Shown here: positions 17,795 through 25,827 of the stretch, piece after piece
Position numbering within the stretch: the first letter of the stretch is position 1
Layout: every line of letters starts with the position of its first letter
From: Caulobacterales bacterium
Lineage (GTDB): Bacteria > Pseudomonadota > Alphaproteobacteria > Caulobacterales > Caulobacteraceae
Assembly (NCBI GenBank): GCA_017302335.1
Contig: JAFLCT010000010.1
Location: forward strand, 1-41,509
DNA: 41,509 nucleotides
Reading direction: 5' to 3'
Notes under the pieces: generated by a model
What the model was told of the DNA's origin: nothing
The model's database searches: none
The model's input: only the letters and a program-made list of their open reading frames with translations
Translations under genes and position numbers: made by a program

Positions 17795-18268
17795 TCAGCC
17801 CGCCGCCGCGTCCAGGTCGGCGATGACGATCTTTCGCATCTTCAGCATGGCCTGCATGACCCGATCCGCCTTGGCGCGATCCGGGTCGGAGAAATAACGG
17901 GGCAGGGCGTCGGGGATGATCTGCCAGGACAGGCCGTAGCGATCCTTCAGCCAGCCGCACTGGCTTTCCGCCCCGCCGTCGGCGGTCAGGGCGCCCCACA
18001 GCCGGTCGATCTCGGCCTGATCGTGGCAATGGACGTACAGCGAGACGGCTTCAGTAAACGAAAACCGGGGTCCGCCGTTCAGGGCCATGAATTCGCGTCC
18101 CGACAATTCGAACACGGTCATCATGGGGTTGGTGCTGACGATGCGGCTGTCGCCGAACAGGGAGACGTAGAAGGCGGCGGCTTCCTGGGCCTGTGAGTCG
18201 AACCACAGGAAGGGGGTGATGGCGTGAGGCTGGGGCACGTCGAGGCTCCTGGCGGCGAGGGTTCGCAT
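17795..18268 (-). CDS. VOC family protein, PhnB/3-demethylubiquinone methyltransferase-like
   Basis: A 157-residue protein of the glyoxalase/VOC superfamily: ITPFLWFDSQAQEAAAFYVSLFGDSRI at the N-terminus and GWLKDRYGLSWQIIPDALPRYFSD toward the C-terminus are hallmark PhnB-like strands. The C-terminal DRVMQAMLKMRKIVIADL matches the tail common in this family. No enzymatic activity is established for most members. It lies 13 bp upstream of the GST gene on the same strand. The start at 18268 gives a short extra N-terminus; an internal start near PQPHAITPF is not excluded. Confidence 0.88.
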   Translation of the reverse strand: MRTLAARSLDVPQPHAITPFLWFDSQAQEAAAFYVSLFGDSRIVSTNPMMTVFELSGREFMALNGGPRFSFTEAVSLYVHCHDQAEIDRLWGALTADGGAESQCGWLKDRYGLSWQIIPDALPRYFSDPDRAKADRVMQAMLKMRKIVIADLDAAAG

Positions 18269-18323
18269 CGCAATCTAATACAAAGCCCTTGATCGCGCGC
18301 GCGCTCAAAGCCAGATCGACGGC

Positions 18324-18668
18324 ATGATCACAATGTACGGCATTCCCAACTGCGACACGGTCAAGAAGGCCCGGACCTGGCTGGACCAGAACGGCGTCGC
18401 CTATGTGTTCCACGACTATAAGAAGGCTGGGGTCGACCGGGCGCGGCTGGCGGCATGGGTCGAGGAGCTGGGTTGGGAGACGGTGCTGAACCGGGCGGGT
18501 ACGACCTTCCGCGCCCTGTCCGAGACGGACAAGGCGGGGCTGGAGGCGAACAAGGCGATCGAGCTGATGCTGGTCCAGCCGTCGATGATCAAACGCCCGA
18601 TGCTGGATTTGGGCGATCGGCGCGTCGTCGGCTTCAAGCCGGATGTCTACGCCGCGGCCTTGGCCTAA
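18324..18668 (+). CDS. ArsC/Spx/YffB family protein
   Basis: A 114-residue thioredoxin-fold protein. MYGIPNCDTVKKARTWLDQNGVAYVFHDYKK is the YffB/Spx-type start with one active-site cysteine (Cys10) rather than a CxxC. NRAGTTFRAL and PSMIKRPMLD, with the cis-Pro, complete the family pattern. YffB-like members bind glutathione or act as thiol reductases; true arsenate reduction is not supported by context, as no ars genes are nearby. It is divergent from the VOC gene across 55 bp; its stop overlaps that of the convergent DUF2188-like gene. Confidence 0.9.
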   Translation: MITMYGIPNCDTVKKARTWLDQNGVAYVFHDYKKAGVDRARLAAWVEELGWETVLNRAGTTFRALSETDKAGLEANKAIELMLVQPSMIKRPMLDLGDRRVVGFKPDVYAAALA

Positions 18669-18904
18669 TCCTCGACATCGGTTTGGGGGCGGTCGTGACC
18701 GTCGGCGCGCTCGGTGACCCATTCGCCGTCGGCCGTCTCATATTCGATCCAGGCGGTCGCATCCGAGACGCGCTGCTCACGCGCGGCGCGGACGGCGGCG
18801 GCGTGGGCGTCGGCGCGGACGCCGAACGTCTCCGAATAGGTGTCGCCCAGGCGATAGGCCCAGCCTCCATCATGTTCGACGATGCGATAGGTGATCTGGG
18901 TCAT
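18665..18904 (-). CDS. Small hypothetical protein, DUF2188-like
   Basis: A 79-residue soluble protein. ATG 18904-18902 follows GGAG by 6 nt. The pattern YRIVEHDGGWAYRLGDTYSETFGVRADAHAAAVRAA resembles DUF2188, short proteins in which a W-x-V-x2-E-G strand is followed by a helix with many Ala. The tail is acidic. Function unknown. It converges with the YffB-like gene, sharing 3 bp at the stops, and is divergent from the DUF6249 gene. Confidence 0.7.
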   Translation of the reverse strand: MTQITYRIVEHDGGWAYRLGDTYSETFGVRADAHAAAVRAAREQRVSDATAWIEYETADGEWVTERADGHDRPQTDVED

Positions 18905-19055
18905 GCGAGTCTCCGTCCGTCGCTCCAGACTATGTCCCGTCGGCGCAATCGACCAGTCCGAGAAAATTCGCACCGCGCCGCATCCGCTTCGTCCATAGGT
19001 GACGACTACCAGACGAAAATGCGCCGACGGGGTCGGACGCATCATGGAGACGACG

Positions 19056-19478
19056 ATGGAAGACCTGTTCCGCGAGTATTGGTGGCTGTTGTTTCCGCTG
19101 GCCTGGTTCGTGAGCAGCGGCGTGAGCAGCTTCCTGAACTATCGACGCCAGCGGGAGACGCTGAACCTGCTGCGCACCTATGCCGAAAAGGGGCAGGAGC
19201 CGCCCGAGGCGCTGCTGAAGGTGCTGGATCGGCCGATCGATAGCGACACCGAATTCTTCGGAGACGCCCAGAGCCGTTGTTCGGGGCGTAACGAAGGGAA
19301 CTGGTTCTCGGTGGTGCTGTTCGGCCTGATGGCCGCCGGGTTCGGCTACGCCAGCTATACGGATATGTATGGGGCGGGCGACGCCTTTCTGATCGTCAGC
19401 TTCGTGCTGGGCGCCCTGAGCGTGGCCTGCCTGGTTTCGGCCCTGGCGAAGCGGGGCCGTCGTCGAGACGGCGAGTGA
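19056..19478 (+). CDS. DUF6249-like membrane protein (module copy 1)
   Basis: A 140-residue inner-membrane protein: an N-terminal helix (WWLLFPLAWFVSSGVSSFL), a cytoplasmic linker (ETLNLLRTYAEKGQEPPEALLKVLD) and two further helices. The linker pattern T-x-RxxxEKGQxxPxEx-L is typical of DUF6249 proteins. ATG 19056 follows GGAG at 7 nt; ATG 19044 is an alternative. It precedes an ECF sigma gene and a small membrane protein; the same three-gene order recurs at 21284-22656, so the trio probably works together. It may sense envelope state for the sigma factor (inference). Confidence 0.75.
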   Translation: MEDLFREYWWLLFPLAWFVSSGVSSFLNYRRQRETLNLLRTYAEKGQEPPEALLKVLDRPIDSDTEFFGDAQSRCSGRNEGNWFSVVLFGLMAAGFGYASYTDMYGAGDAFLIVSFVLGALSVACLVSALAKRGRRRDGE

Positions 19479-19511
19479 TCGCAAGGCGCGCGTGCGGGGG
19501 GCGGGGCGTTG

Positions 19512-20039
19512 ATGGGCGACGCGGAACTGGTGCTGCGCGCGCGCGAAGGGTCGGACACGGCCTTCGCCGGGCTGGTCGCACGGCATCAGGCGACGGTGCG
19601 GGGCTTTCTGCGCCGGACCCTGGGCGGCGGCTGGGCCGAGGCGGACGATGTGGCCCAAGAGACCTTCCTGGCCGCCTGGCGCACCCTGAGGTCGCTGAAG
19701 GAGCCAGCGGGGGTCAGGGCCTGGCTGCTGGGCATCGCCTGGCGTCGCGCGCAGGACCGGATACGATCCAGCCGCAGGGCCGCCGCGCGCGATGCGGCCT
19801 GGCTGGATCAGGTCGAGACGCCCAGCGGAATCGCCAACGAGGATCGCATGGCCCTGGCCGAGGCCATGGCCGATCTGGCGCCCGACGTGCGGGCCTGTGT
19901 GGCCCTGTGCCTGGCCGACGGCTGGTCGCATGGGGAGGCGGCGGCGGCCCTGGGCTTGCCTCTGGGCACGGTGAAGTCTCATGTTGCGCGCGGACGGGCG
20001 CGCCTGTTGAAGTCGCTCGGAGGGCCTGATGACGCCTGA
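19512..20039 (+). CDS. ECF-type RNA polymerase sigma factor (module copy 1)
   Basis: A 175-residue sigma-70 family factor with regions 2 and 4 only. Region 2: FAGLVARHQATVRGFLRRTLGG then AEADDVAQETFLAAWRTLRS. Region 4: LAPDVRACVALCLADGWSHGEAAAALGLPLGTVKSHVARGRARL, a clear helix-turn-helix. ATG 19512 was preferred to the TTG 3 nt before it. It overlaps the downstream small membrane protein gene by 11 bp, as sigma/anti-sigma pairs often do. The target promoter is unknown. Confidence 0.9.
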   Translation: MGDAELVLRAREGSDTAFAGLVARHQATVRGFLRRTLGGGWAEADDVAQETFLAAWRTLRSLKEPAGVRAWLLGIAWRRAQDRIRSSRRAAARDAAWLDQVETPSGIANEDRMALAEAMADLAPDVRACVALCLADGWSHGEAAAALGLPLGTVKSHVARGRARLLKSLGGPDDA

Positions 20040-20328
20040 AGACAAGCTGAACCGGCTGTTCGCCGCCCAGACGCCGCCCGCGCGCGACCTGGCGTTTGAA
20101 ATCGCCCTGGCCGAACGGATCGCCCTGCGGCGAGCCTGGGCGACGGCCGGGACCATGGTTCCCTGGGCCATCGCGGCGACGGCGGCCCTGTGGGGTCTTC
20201 AGCCGGTGATCGGGGTCCTGGGCGAGACGCTGGGCCAGATTCTGACGCCGACGATGACGGCCCTGACCCTGGGCGGGCTGACCGCAGTTTCGGCCCTGGC
20301 CCTGAACCGGCGTTTCAACGCAGGCTGA
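20029..20328 (+). CDS. Small membrane protein, putative anti-sigma partner (module copy 1)
   Basis: A 99-residue protein starting at ATG 20029 behind CGGAGGG, inside the end of the sigma gene. A cytoplasmic N-terminal half (KLNRLFAAQTPPARDLAFEIALAERIALRR) precedes two hydrophobic segments. The DLAFEIALAERIA helix resembles the partner in copy 2 ([13 protein letters not shown]). Position and topology suggest an anti-sigma factor that holds the ECF factor at the membrane. No zinc-binding HxxxCxxC motif is present. The assignment is from context. Confidence 0.65.
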   Translation: MTPEDKLNRLFAAQTPPARDLAFEIALAERIALRRAWATAGTMVPWAIAATAALWGLQPVIGVLGETLGQILTPTMTALTLGGLTAVSALALNRRFNAG

Positions 20329-21121
20329 CGGTCGCCGCCACGCCGAAATGGTCTGACGGATATTCCCCGTTCACCGGCTGGTCGCCGATGCGGTGCGCCT
20401 CGACCGGCGCGAAATTCGCAGCCTCGGCGAAGATGTGGTCGATGACCCTCAACGGGTGGCCCTTGGCCGGGTTCAGGGTGGTGTCGACGCTGTTGCGGGG
20501 CAGGGCGCTGAAGAATCGCGGGCCGGTCAGGGCGCTCAGACCCGTGTCTTCCTGCACCGCATTGAAGTCGCCCATGACGATCAGAGGCGCGCCGTCGGTC
20601 GGCAGCCAGGCCATCAGGTCGGCGATCTGGCGCGCGCGCACGGCCTGGGCGTCAGCCTGATAGGCCAGGTGGGTGTTGACGATGTCGACGGCCCGGCCGC
20701 CCAGATCGACCCGCGCGCGGATGGCGGTGCGATAGTCGTCCAGCGGCTCCAGCTTCTTCCAGTCGTGGGCCAGGACCGGCAGGCGCGACAGGATGGCGTT
20801 GCCGTAGCGGCGCGGCCCGCCTTCGGCGTCGACCGACGAGAAATACACCTGATAGCCGCCCAGGGCCTGGGCCAGGGTGCGGGCCTGGTTGGGCAGGCCG
20901 ACATTGGCGTCTTCCAGCACCTCTTGCAGGGCGATGACGTCCGCGTTCGTCGCGCGCAGGGTCTCGATCAGCAAGGCGAGACGGGCGGGCCAGTCGCCCT
21001 GATTGTGCCAGATGTTGAAACTGGCCAGCCGCAACGGGCGGTCAGGCGCGGCGGGCGTCGTGGCGCAGGCGGCCAGACCCGTGGCGGCAAGGCCCGAAAG
21101 CAGGGTGCGACGAGCGATCAT
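20315..21121 (-). CDS. Exported endonuclease/exonuclease/phosphatase family protein
   Basis: A 268-residue protein. The N-terminus is a lipoprotein-like signal (RRTLLSGLAATGLAACAT, lipobox LAAC) with a twin-Arg-like start. The EEP fold is clear: LASFNIWHNQGDW, VIALQEV (catalytic Glu), NTHLAY, VMGDFNA (D-x-N), and SDHFGVAATV at the end (D-H pair). Members include DNases, sphingomyelinases and inositol phosphatases; I cannot choose between them. It sits in opposite orientation between the two sigma modules and overlaps the 3' end of the first by 14 bp. Confidence 0.88.
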   Translation of the reverse strand: MIARRTLLSGLAATGLAACATTPAAPDRPLRLASFNIWHNQGDWPARLALLIETLRATNADVIALQEVLEDANVGLPNQARTLAQALGGYQVYFSSVDAEGGPRRYGNAILSRLPVLAHDWKKLEPLDDYRTAIRARVDLGGRAVDIVNTHLAYQADAQAVRARQIADLMAWLPTDGAPLIVMGDFNAVQEDTGLSALTGPRFFSALPRNSVDTTLNPAKGHPLRVIDHIFAEAANFAPVEAHRIGDQPVNGEYPSDHFGVAATVSLR

Positions 21122-21283
21122 GATGGTCTCCCAGGCGTCTGGCCGTGCGTTGTAACCGGTTTCAGCAACCTGTCGAAAGTTTCATCGTTTCTTGCGCATC
21201 CACAAGCGGTCCCCGCCGCCTCTTGTCGTCAGAAGGCCCAGTCATCACGGTGGGCCGCGATCAATGCAAAGCGGGAAATCCAC

Positions 21284-21679
21284 ATGGAAGTCATCATTCC
21301 GATCATCGCCATCCTGTCGGTCTTTGGCACCATCACGGCCATCATCGTCGGGCCGACCTATTTCAAGACGCGCGAGCGTCGCGATATGCAGAAGACGGTG
21401 CGCGCGGCCATCGACAAGGGCCAACCCTTGCCGCCGGAAGTCATCGACGCCCTGTCGAAAGAGGCGGCCCGCAACACCCCGTCGCGCACCCGCGATATTC
21501 GCCGGGGCGTTATCTGGCTGGCCGTGGGCGTCGGCATCGCGGCCTTCAGCCTGATCAGCGACTACACGGGCGGCTGGGGCGATGGCGACGCGAACGGCTT
21601 GCTGGGACTGGCCGCCATTCCGACGACCGTCGGCCTGGCCTATCTGGTCCTGAGCTTCTTCAACAAGAACAAGGACTGA
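21284..21679 (+). CDS. DUF6249 domain membrane protein (module copy 2)
   Basis: A 131-residue inner-membrane protein: helix 1 (IIPIIAILSVFGTITAIIVGP), a linker KTRERRDMQKTVRAAIDKGQPLPPEVIDALS, then RRGVIWLAVGVGIAAFSL and a last helix before a basic tail. The K-(T)-x-R-x2-IDKGQ-PLPPEVIDAL stretch is a good DUF6249 match and corresponds to the linker of the copy at 19056. ATG 21284 has GGGAA 8 nt upstream. It is the first gene of the second sigma module, 25 bp before the sigma gene. Confidence 0.82.
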   Translation: MEVIIPIIAILSVFGTITAIIVGPTYFKTRERRDMQKTVRAAIDKGQPLPPEVIDALSKEAARNTPSRTRDIRRGVIWLAVGVGIAAFSLISDYTGGWGDGDANGLLGLAAIPTTVGLAYLVLSFFNKNKD

Positions 21680-21704
21680 ACCAGAGATCTGAAGGTTCAG
21701 CCCC

Positions 21705-22253
21705 ATGTCCCTGCGTGATCATCACGACGTCGAACTGGCCGCCTTGGCGGCGGCGGGCGGACGGCGCGAGTTCGGCGAACTGGTCCGACGGCACGGGTCC
21801 GCCGTGCGGGGCCTGCTGCGCCGGATGGGCGCCGAGGCGTCCCTGGCCGACGACATCGCCCAGGACGCCTTCCTGCAAGCCTTCGAGAAATGCGCCGAGT
21901 TTCGCGGCGACGGTCCCTTCGCGGGCTGGGTCAAGCGGATCGCGGCGCGTTTGTATCTGAAGCGGCGAGCCAAGGAGGCGCGCTATGTGGCCGAAAGCGG
22001 GGTCGAGGAGGCGGCGCCCGTCGTCGATACGGTCGGCCATATGGACCTGGACGACGCGCTCAAGGCGCTGAGCGAAACCGAGCGGCTCTGCGTCTCCCTG
22101 TGTCACGGGGCGGGGATGGCCCACCCGGAAATCGCCGCCGCCATGAATCTGCCGCTTGGAACGGTGAAGTCTCATGTCAAACGTGGTCTGGATAAACTCC
22201 GCGCCCGGCTTCAGCCGGAAACGCCGTCCGGGAGGGCCGTTCATGTCGGCTGA
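21705..22253 (+). CDS. ECF-type RNA polymerase sigma factor (module copy 2)
   Basis: A 182-residue sigma factor. Region 2: FGELVRRHGSAVRGLLRRMGAEASLADDIAQDAFLQAFEKCAEFRG; region 2/linker GPFAGWVKRIAARLYLKRRAKEAR; region 4: LSETERLCVSLCHGAGMAHPEIAAAMNLPLGTVKSHVKRGLDKLRARL. It shares the LPLGTVKSHV helix-turn-helix core with copy 1, but overall identity is modest, so it is an old duplicate or related member. The 3' end overlaps the next gene by 11 bp. Confidence 0.92.
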   Translation: MSLRDHHDVELAALAAAGGRREFGELVRRHGSAVRGLLRRMGAEASLADDIAQDAFLQAFEKCAEFRGDGPFAGWVKRIAARLYLKRRAKEARYVAESGVEEAAPVVDTVGHMDLDDALKALSETERLCVSLCHGAGMAHPEIAAAMNLPLGTVKSHVKRGLDKLRARLQPETPSGRAVHVG

Positions 22254-22656
22254 TGAGTTCGATCCCTTTGTCGAGCGGCTGTTCTCACGCGCGCCGCAGA
22301 TGGCCGACGCCGAGCTGTTCGCGGTCGAGGTGGAGACCCGGCTGTCGTCGCGCACGCGATTGCGCGGCGCGGCCCTGGCCGTGGCCGGCCTGATCGGCGG
22401 CGCCATCGCCGTGCGCGAGACGATCAGCCTGAATTTCCAGGGCGTTGAACATATGCTGACGGGTCGGTTGGTGAATAACGGCGCGCAGACGGTGATCTCG
22501 GCCGCCCAGTCCGACATCCAGTCCAGCCTGGACCAGATGGGCCTGGCCGGATTGAGCCTTGGGTCCATGGGGGCGATGCAGCTATTCTGGATCACGGCCG
22601 GGGCGCTGGTCGCCCTGATGGCCGCCGGAGCCGTGAAACTGTCCCAGGAGACCTAA
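22243..22656 (+). CDS. Small membrane protein, putative anti-sigma partner (module copy 2)
   Basis: A 137-residue protein starting at ATG 22243 (GGGAGGG upstream). It has a cytoplasmic N-terminus [31 protein letters not shown], one helix ([16 protein letters not shown]), a periplasmic part and a C-terminal helix ([17 protein letters not shown]). It resembles in layout the copy 1 partner and overlaps the sigma gene. An anti-sigma role is inferred. Its stop overlaps the panB start by 1 nt (TAATG), so panB may be co-transcribed with the module. Confidence 0.65.
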   Translation: MSADEFDPFVERLFSRAPQMADAELFAVEVETRLSSRTRLRGAALAVAGLIGGAIAVRETISLNFQGVEHMLTGRLVNNGAQTVISAAQSDIQSSLDQMGLAGLSLGSMGAMQLFWITAGALVALMAAGAVKLSQET

Positions 22657-23492
22657 TGTCCAGCCAGAAGCAGGAGACGGTCCGCCGGATCGCCGCGCCC
22701 GACATCCTGGCGCGCAAGGGGGGCGAGCCGATCGTCTGTCTGACGGCCTATGACGCGCCGACCGCCGAGATTCTGGACGCGCACTGCGACCTGCTGCTGG
22801 TCGGCGACAGCGTCGGCATGGTTGTGCACGGCCTGCCCAACACCGTCGGCGTGACCCTGGAGATGATGATTCTGCACGGCCAGGCGGTCATGCGCGGCGC
22901 CCGCAAGGCCATGGTCGTCATCGATATGCCGTTCGGCAGCTATGAGGGCGGCAAGGAAGAGGCCTATCGCAACTGCGCCCGCGTGATGAAGGAGACGGGC
23001 GCGCAGGGGGTGAAGCTGGAAAGCGGCCCGACCGTGCCCCAGACCATCGAATATCTGGTCCAGCGCGGCATTCCGGTGATGGGCCACGTCGGTCTGCGGC
23101 CCCAGGCGGTGCTGACCGACGGCGCCTTCAAGGCCAAGGGGCGCACCGAGGCCGAACGTTTGCGGGTCATGGCCGAGGCCGAGGCCACCGCCGACGCCGG
23201 GGCCTTTTCGGTGGTCATCGAAGGCGTGGCAGAAGGTCTGGCGCGCGAAATCACCGAGGCGATCGACAAGCCGACCATCGGCATCGGCGCCTCGTCCGCC
23301 TGCGACGGTCAGATCCTGGTCGTGTCGGATATGTTGGGCCTGTTCGACTGGACGCCGAAATTCGTGCGCCGCTATGCCGGACTGCGTCAGGAGATCGATC
23401 AGGCGGTCGGCCGATACGCCGCCGATGTCCGCGCCCGCCGTTTTCCTGCCGAAGTCGAGACCTACTTCTCGAAAAAGCCGGTTCAGCCGTAG
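22656..23492 (+). CDS. panB: 3-methyl-2-oxobutanoate hydroxymethyltransferase
   Basis: A 278-residue cytosolic enzyme making ketopantoate from 2-ketoisovalerate and methylene-tetrahydrofolate, first step of pantothenate synthesis. Clear motifs: [63 protein letters not shown] and [20 protein letters not shown]. The Asp residues of DSVG and MPF region bind Mg2+. Length is usual. panC is not in the window. ATG 22656 shares its A with the preceding stop. Confidence 0.96.
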   Translation: MSSQKQETVRRIAAPDILARKGGEPIVCLTAYDAPTAEILDAHCDLLLVGDSVGMVVHGLPNTVGVTLEMMILHGQAVMRGARKAMVVIDMPFGSYEGGKEEAYRNCARVMKETGAQGVKLESGPTVPQTIEYLVQRGIPVMGHVGLRPQAVLTDGAFKAKGRTEAERLRVMAEAEATADAGAFSVVIEGVAEGLAREITEAIDKPTIGIGASSACDGQILVVSDMLGLFDWTPKFVRRYAGLRQEIDQAVGRYAADVRARRFPAEVETYFSKKPVQP

Positions 23493-23515
23493 TCGTTCGC
23501 GTTGCGGCGACGGTT

Positions 23516-23533
23516 GCGACCCTCTAGGGTCGC
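23516..23533 (+). terminator. Hairpin after panB, possible terminator
   Basis: GCGACCC-TCTA-GGGTCGC is a perfect 7-bp stem with 4-nt loop, 23 nt after the panB stop, followed by GCGGCTTTG. The T-tract is weak. It may equally be an operator, as it is 38 bp before the next GTG start. Confidence 0.4.
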
Positions 23534-23570
23534 GCGGCTTTGCTGATCAGAGATTTGGGGCGAACTTTCC

Positions 23571-24350
23571 GTGGTTGATGTCTTCGAACAGGTCGAGGAA
23601 GACCTTCGCTCCGACCGTTATTCGCGCATGGCGCGCCGCTGGCTGCCGATCGTCGGCGGCGTACTGGCCCTGGCCCTGGCCTTGGCCTTGGCCTGGTGGG
23701 GGTGGGATACGTGGCAGACCTCGCAGGCGAACAAGGCCTCGGTCGCCTATGACCGCGGCATGGAAGCGCTTCAGGCCAACAACGTGACCGGCGCCGACAG
23801 CGCCTTCGCCGAGGCGGCCAAGGTGGGCAACGGCGCCTATAAGGCCCTGGCCCTGTCGCAACAGGCCGGTCTGGCTCTGCAACGCAACGACAAGGATGGG
23901 GCTGTGCGCCTGCTGGAGCAGGCCGCCAAGGCTTCGCGCGATCCGCTGCTGAGCGATCAGGCGTCGCTGAAGGCCGTCTTCCTGCTGATGGAGGGCCGGA
24001 TCGATGCGGCCACGTTCGCCGATATTCAAAAGCGGCTGGAGCCGTTGACCAAGGAGGGCCGCCCCCTGCGCGCCTTCGCCCAGGAGGCCCTGGCCCTGGC
24101 GCAGTTGCAGATGGGACAGACCCAACCGGCCCGCGCCGCCTTCGTGCAACTGCAACTGGGCCAGGACGTGCCGGAACAGGTGCGTCAGCGCGCCCAGGCC
24201 GCCATCGACACCATCGACACGGGCATCGCGCCCGCCTTGCCGCAGATCGTCGGGGGCATGGACGCCATTCCGCCGACGTCGAGCCTGACGCCCGAACAAC
24301 GGGGCCAGGCCCCGGCCGCTTCGGCGACGCCCGCCGCGCCCGCCCAATAA
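23571..24350 (+). CDS. Membrane-anchored tetratricopeptide protein (YfgM-like position)
   Basis: A 259-residue protein starting at GTG 23571. One N-terminal membrane helix (WLPIVGGVLALALALALAWWGW, residues about 25-46), then TPR-type helices: ANKASVAYDRGMEALQANNVTGADSAF, GAYKALALSQQAGLALQRND, and a segment rich in AQ/QL repeats (RAFAQEALALAQLQMGQTQPARAAF). It ends in a Pro/Ala-rich tail. Gene order TPR protein, bamB, der mirrors yfgM-bamB-der in gammaproteobacteria, suggesting a role at the Sec/Bam interface. YfgM homology is by position and topology rather than close sequence. Confidence 0.82.
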   Translation: MVDVFEQVEEDLRSDRYSRMARRWLPIVGGVLALALALALAWWGWDTWQTSQANKASVAYDRGMEALQANNVTGADSAFAEAAKVGNGAYKALALSQQAGLALQRNDKDGAVRLLEQAAKASRDPLLSDQASLKAVFLLMEGRIDAATFADIQKRLEPLTKEGRPLRAFAQEALALAQLQMGQTQPARAAFVQLQLGQDVPEQVRQRAQAAIDTIDTGIAPALPQIVGGMDAIPPTSSLTPEQRGQAPAASATPAAPAQ

Positions 24351-24376
24351 CCGTTCCAACGAGAGCGAAAACGCCC

Positions 24377-25807
24377 ATGTCCCGCGTTCTGAAAGTCGCC
24401 GTGATCTGCGGCCTGGCCGCTTCGGTCACGGCCTGCGGCACGGTGCGCAAGGCCCTGCCGTTCAACCTGGGCCAGACCGATGGGCCGCAGGCCGTCGCCA
24501 GCCAAGGCGAGCGCATCTCGGTGCTGGATTTCGAGCAGCGGCTGGCTCCGTCGGCCGCCCTGTCGGGCCGTGATTTCTTCCTGCCCGGACCTCAGGCCGC
24601 CACGGCCTGGACCCAACCTGGCGGCAATACCGAGAATGCGGTCGAACACGTCATCGCCGCGCCGGAATTCGCCGTGGCCTGGCGTCGCGACGTCGGCTCC
24701 GGTTCGGGCAAGACCACCCAGATCATGGCGCCCATTGTGGCCGCCAACGGACGGATCTTCGTACTGGACGGCGAATCAACGGTCACGGCCGTGGATTCCT
24801 CGACCGGAGCGGTGGCCTGGCGCGCCGACATGAAGCCGGATGAGCGCGAACCGGGTTCGGGCCTGTTGGGCCTGCCGCTGATCAGCACCGGCGGCGGCGC
24901 CGTCATGGGCGGTTTCGGCGGCGGCGTGGCCGTGGGCGGGGACAAGGTCTTCGTGGCCTCGGGCTATCGCACCGTGGCGGCCCTGAACGCCGCCACCGGC
25001 GCGGTGATCTGGACCAAGCGCGTCGATGTGCCGATCCACAGCGCCCCGACGGTGGCGGGCGGCCGGGTCTTCGTGATCGACGTCGACAATCAGATGATCG
25101 CCTTCAACACCGAGACGGGCGACCAGGACTGGACCTATCGCGGCATCGCCGAGCCGGCCCGCGTAATGCGCGCGCCCAGCGCCGCCGTCACCGGCGACAC
25201 GGTGATCGCGCCCTTCTCATCGGGCGAGGTCGTGGCCCTGCGCGCCTCGAACGGCCAGCAGTTGTGGCAACAGGTGCTGAGCCGCACCAGCCGCACCAGC
25301 GCCCTGTCGGAAATCCGCGACATCGCCGGGCGTCCGGTGATCAGCCGCGGCTATGTTTACGCCATCAGCCATTCGGGCGTGCTGGCCTCGATGGACATCC
25401 GTTCCGGCCAGCCGCGCTGGCAGTTGCCGATCGCGGGCGTCAACGCGCCCTTGCCGGCCGGCGATGTGGTCTATGTGGTGTCCAAGAGCGGCGAACTGAC
25501 CGTGGTCAATCGCGACAGCGGCCAGGTCTATTGGACGCGCGACCTGAACGAAGGCCGCGTGCGCCAGGAGGGCGGTATGTTCGGCCTGTTCGACCGCACC
25601 GTGCGGCCGGAATGGAGCGGCCCGATGCTGGCCTCGAACCGTCTGGTCCTGGTCAATTCCGACGGCGAGGTCGTGGGCCTGAACCCCAAGACCGGCGCGG
25701 TCGAGAGCACCATCCGCCTGGGCGCGGCCAGCTATGTCGCCCCGGCGGCGTATAACGGCGCGCTTTATGTGCTGACCGACAAGGGACAGTTGGTCAGCAT
25801 CCGCTGA
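24377..25807 (+). CDS. bamB: Outer-membrane protein assembly lipoprotein BamB
   Basis: A 476-residue lipoprotein of the Bam complex, which folds beta-barrel proteins into the outer membrane. The signal peptide ends in a lipobox VTAC (Cys about 20). The rest is a PQQ-like beta-propeller; repeats visible as VTAVDSSTGAVAWRA, VAALNAATGAVIWTK, MIAFNTETGDQDWTY, VVALRASNGQQLWQQ, LASMDIRSGQPRWQL, LTVVNRDSGQVYWTR and VVGLNPKTGAVEST. It is longer than the E. coli protein (about 390), mostly because of an extended N-terminus and a Gly-rich insert (about 170-185). It sits directly between the TPR gene and der. Confidence 0.93.
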   Translation: MSRVLKVAVICGLAASVTACGTVRKALPFNLGQTDGPQAVASQGERISVLDFEQRLAPSAALSGRDFFLPGPQAATAWTQPGGNTENAVEHVIAAPEFAVAWRRDVGSGSGKTTQIMAPIVAANGRIFVLDGESTVTAVDSSTGAVAWRADMKPDEREPGSGLLGLPLISTGGGAVMGGFGGGVAVGGDKVFVASGYRTVAALNAATGAVIWTKRVDVPIHSAPTVAGGRVFVIDVDNQMIAFNTETGDQDWTYRGIAEPARVMRAPSAAVTGDTVIAPFSSGEVVALRASNGQQLWQQVLSRTSRTSALSEIRDIAGRPVISRGYVYAISHSGVLASMDIRSGQPRWQLPIAGVNAPLPAGDVVYVVSKSGELTVVNRDSGQVYWTRDLNEGRVRQEGGMFGLFDRTVRPEWSGPMLASNRLVLVNSDGEVVGLNPKTGAVESTIRLGAASYVAPAAYNGALYVLTDKGQLVSIR

Positions 25808-25827
25808 CCCGCGTATAGGCTGACGTC

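Noticed and set aside
23650..23700. A repetitive CTGGCC/TTGGCC tract
   Set aside because: It encodes the Leu-Ala membrane helix of the TPR protein and is explained by codon choice.
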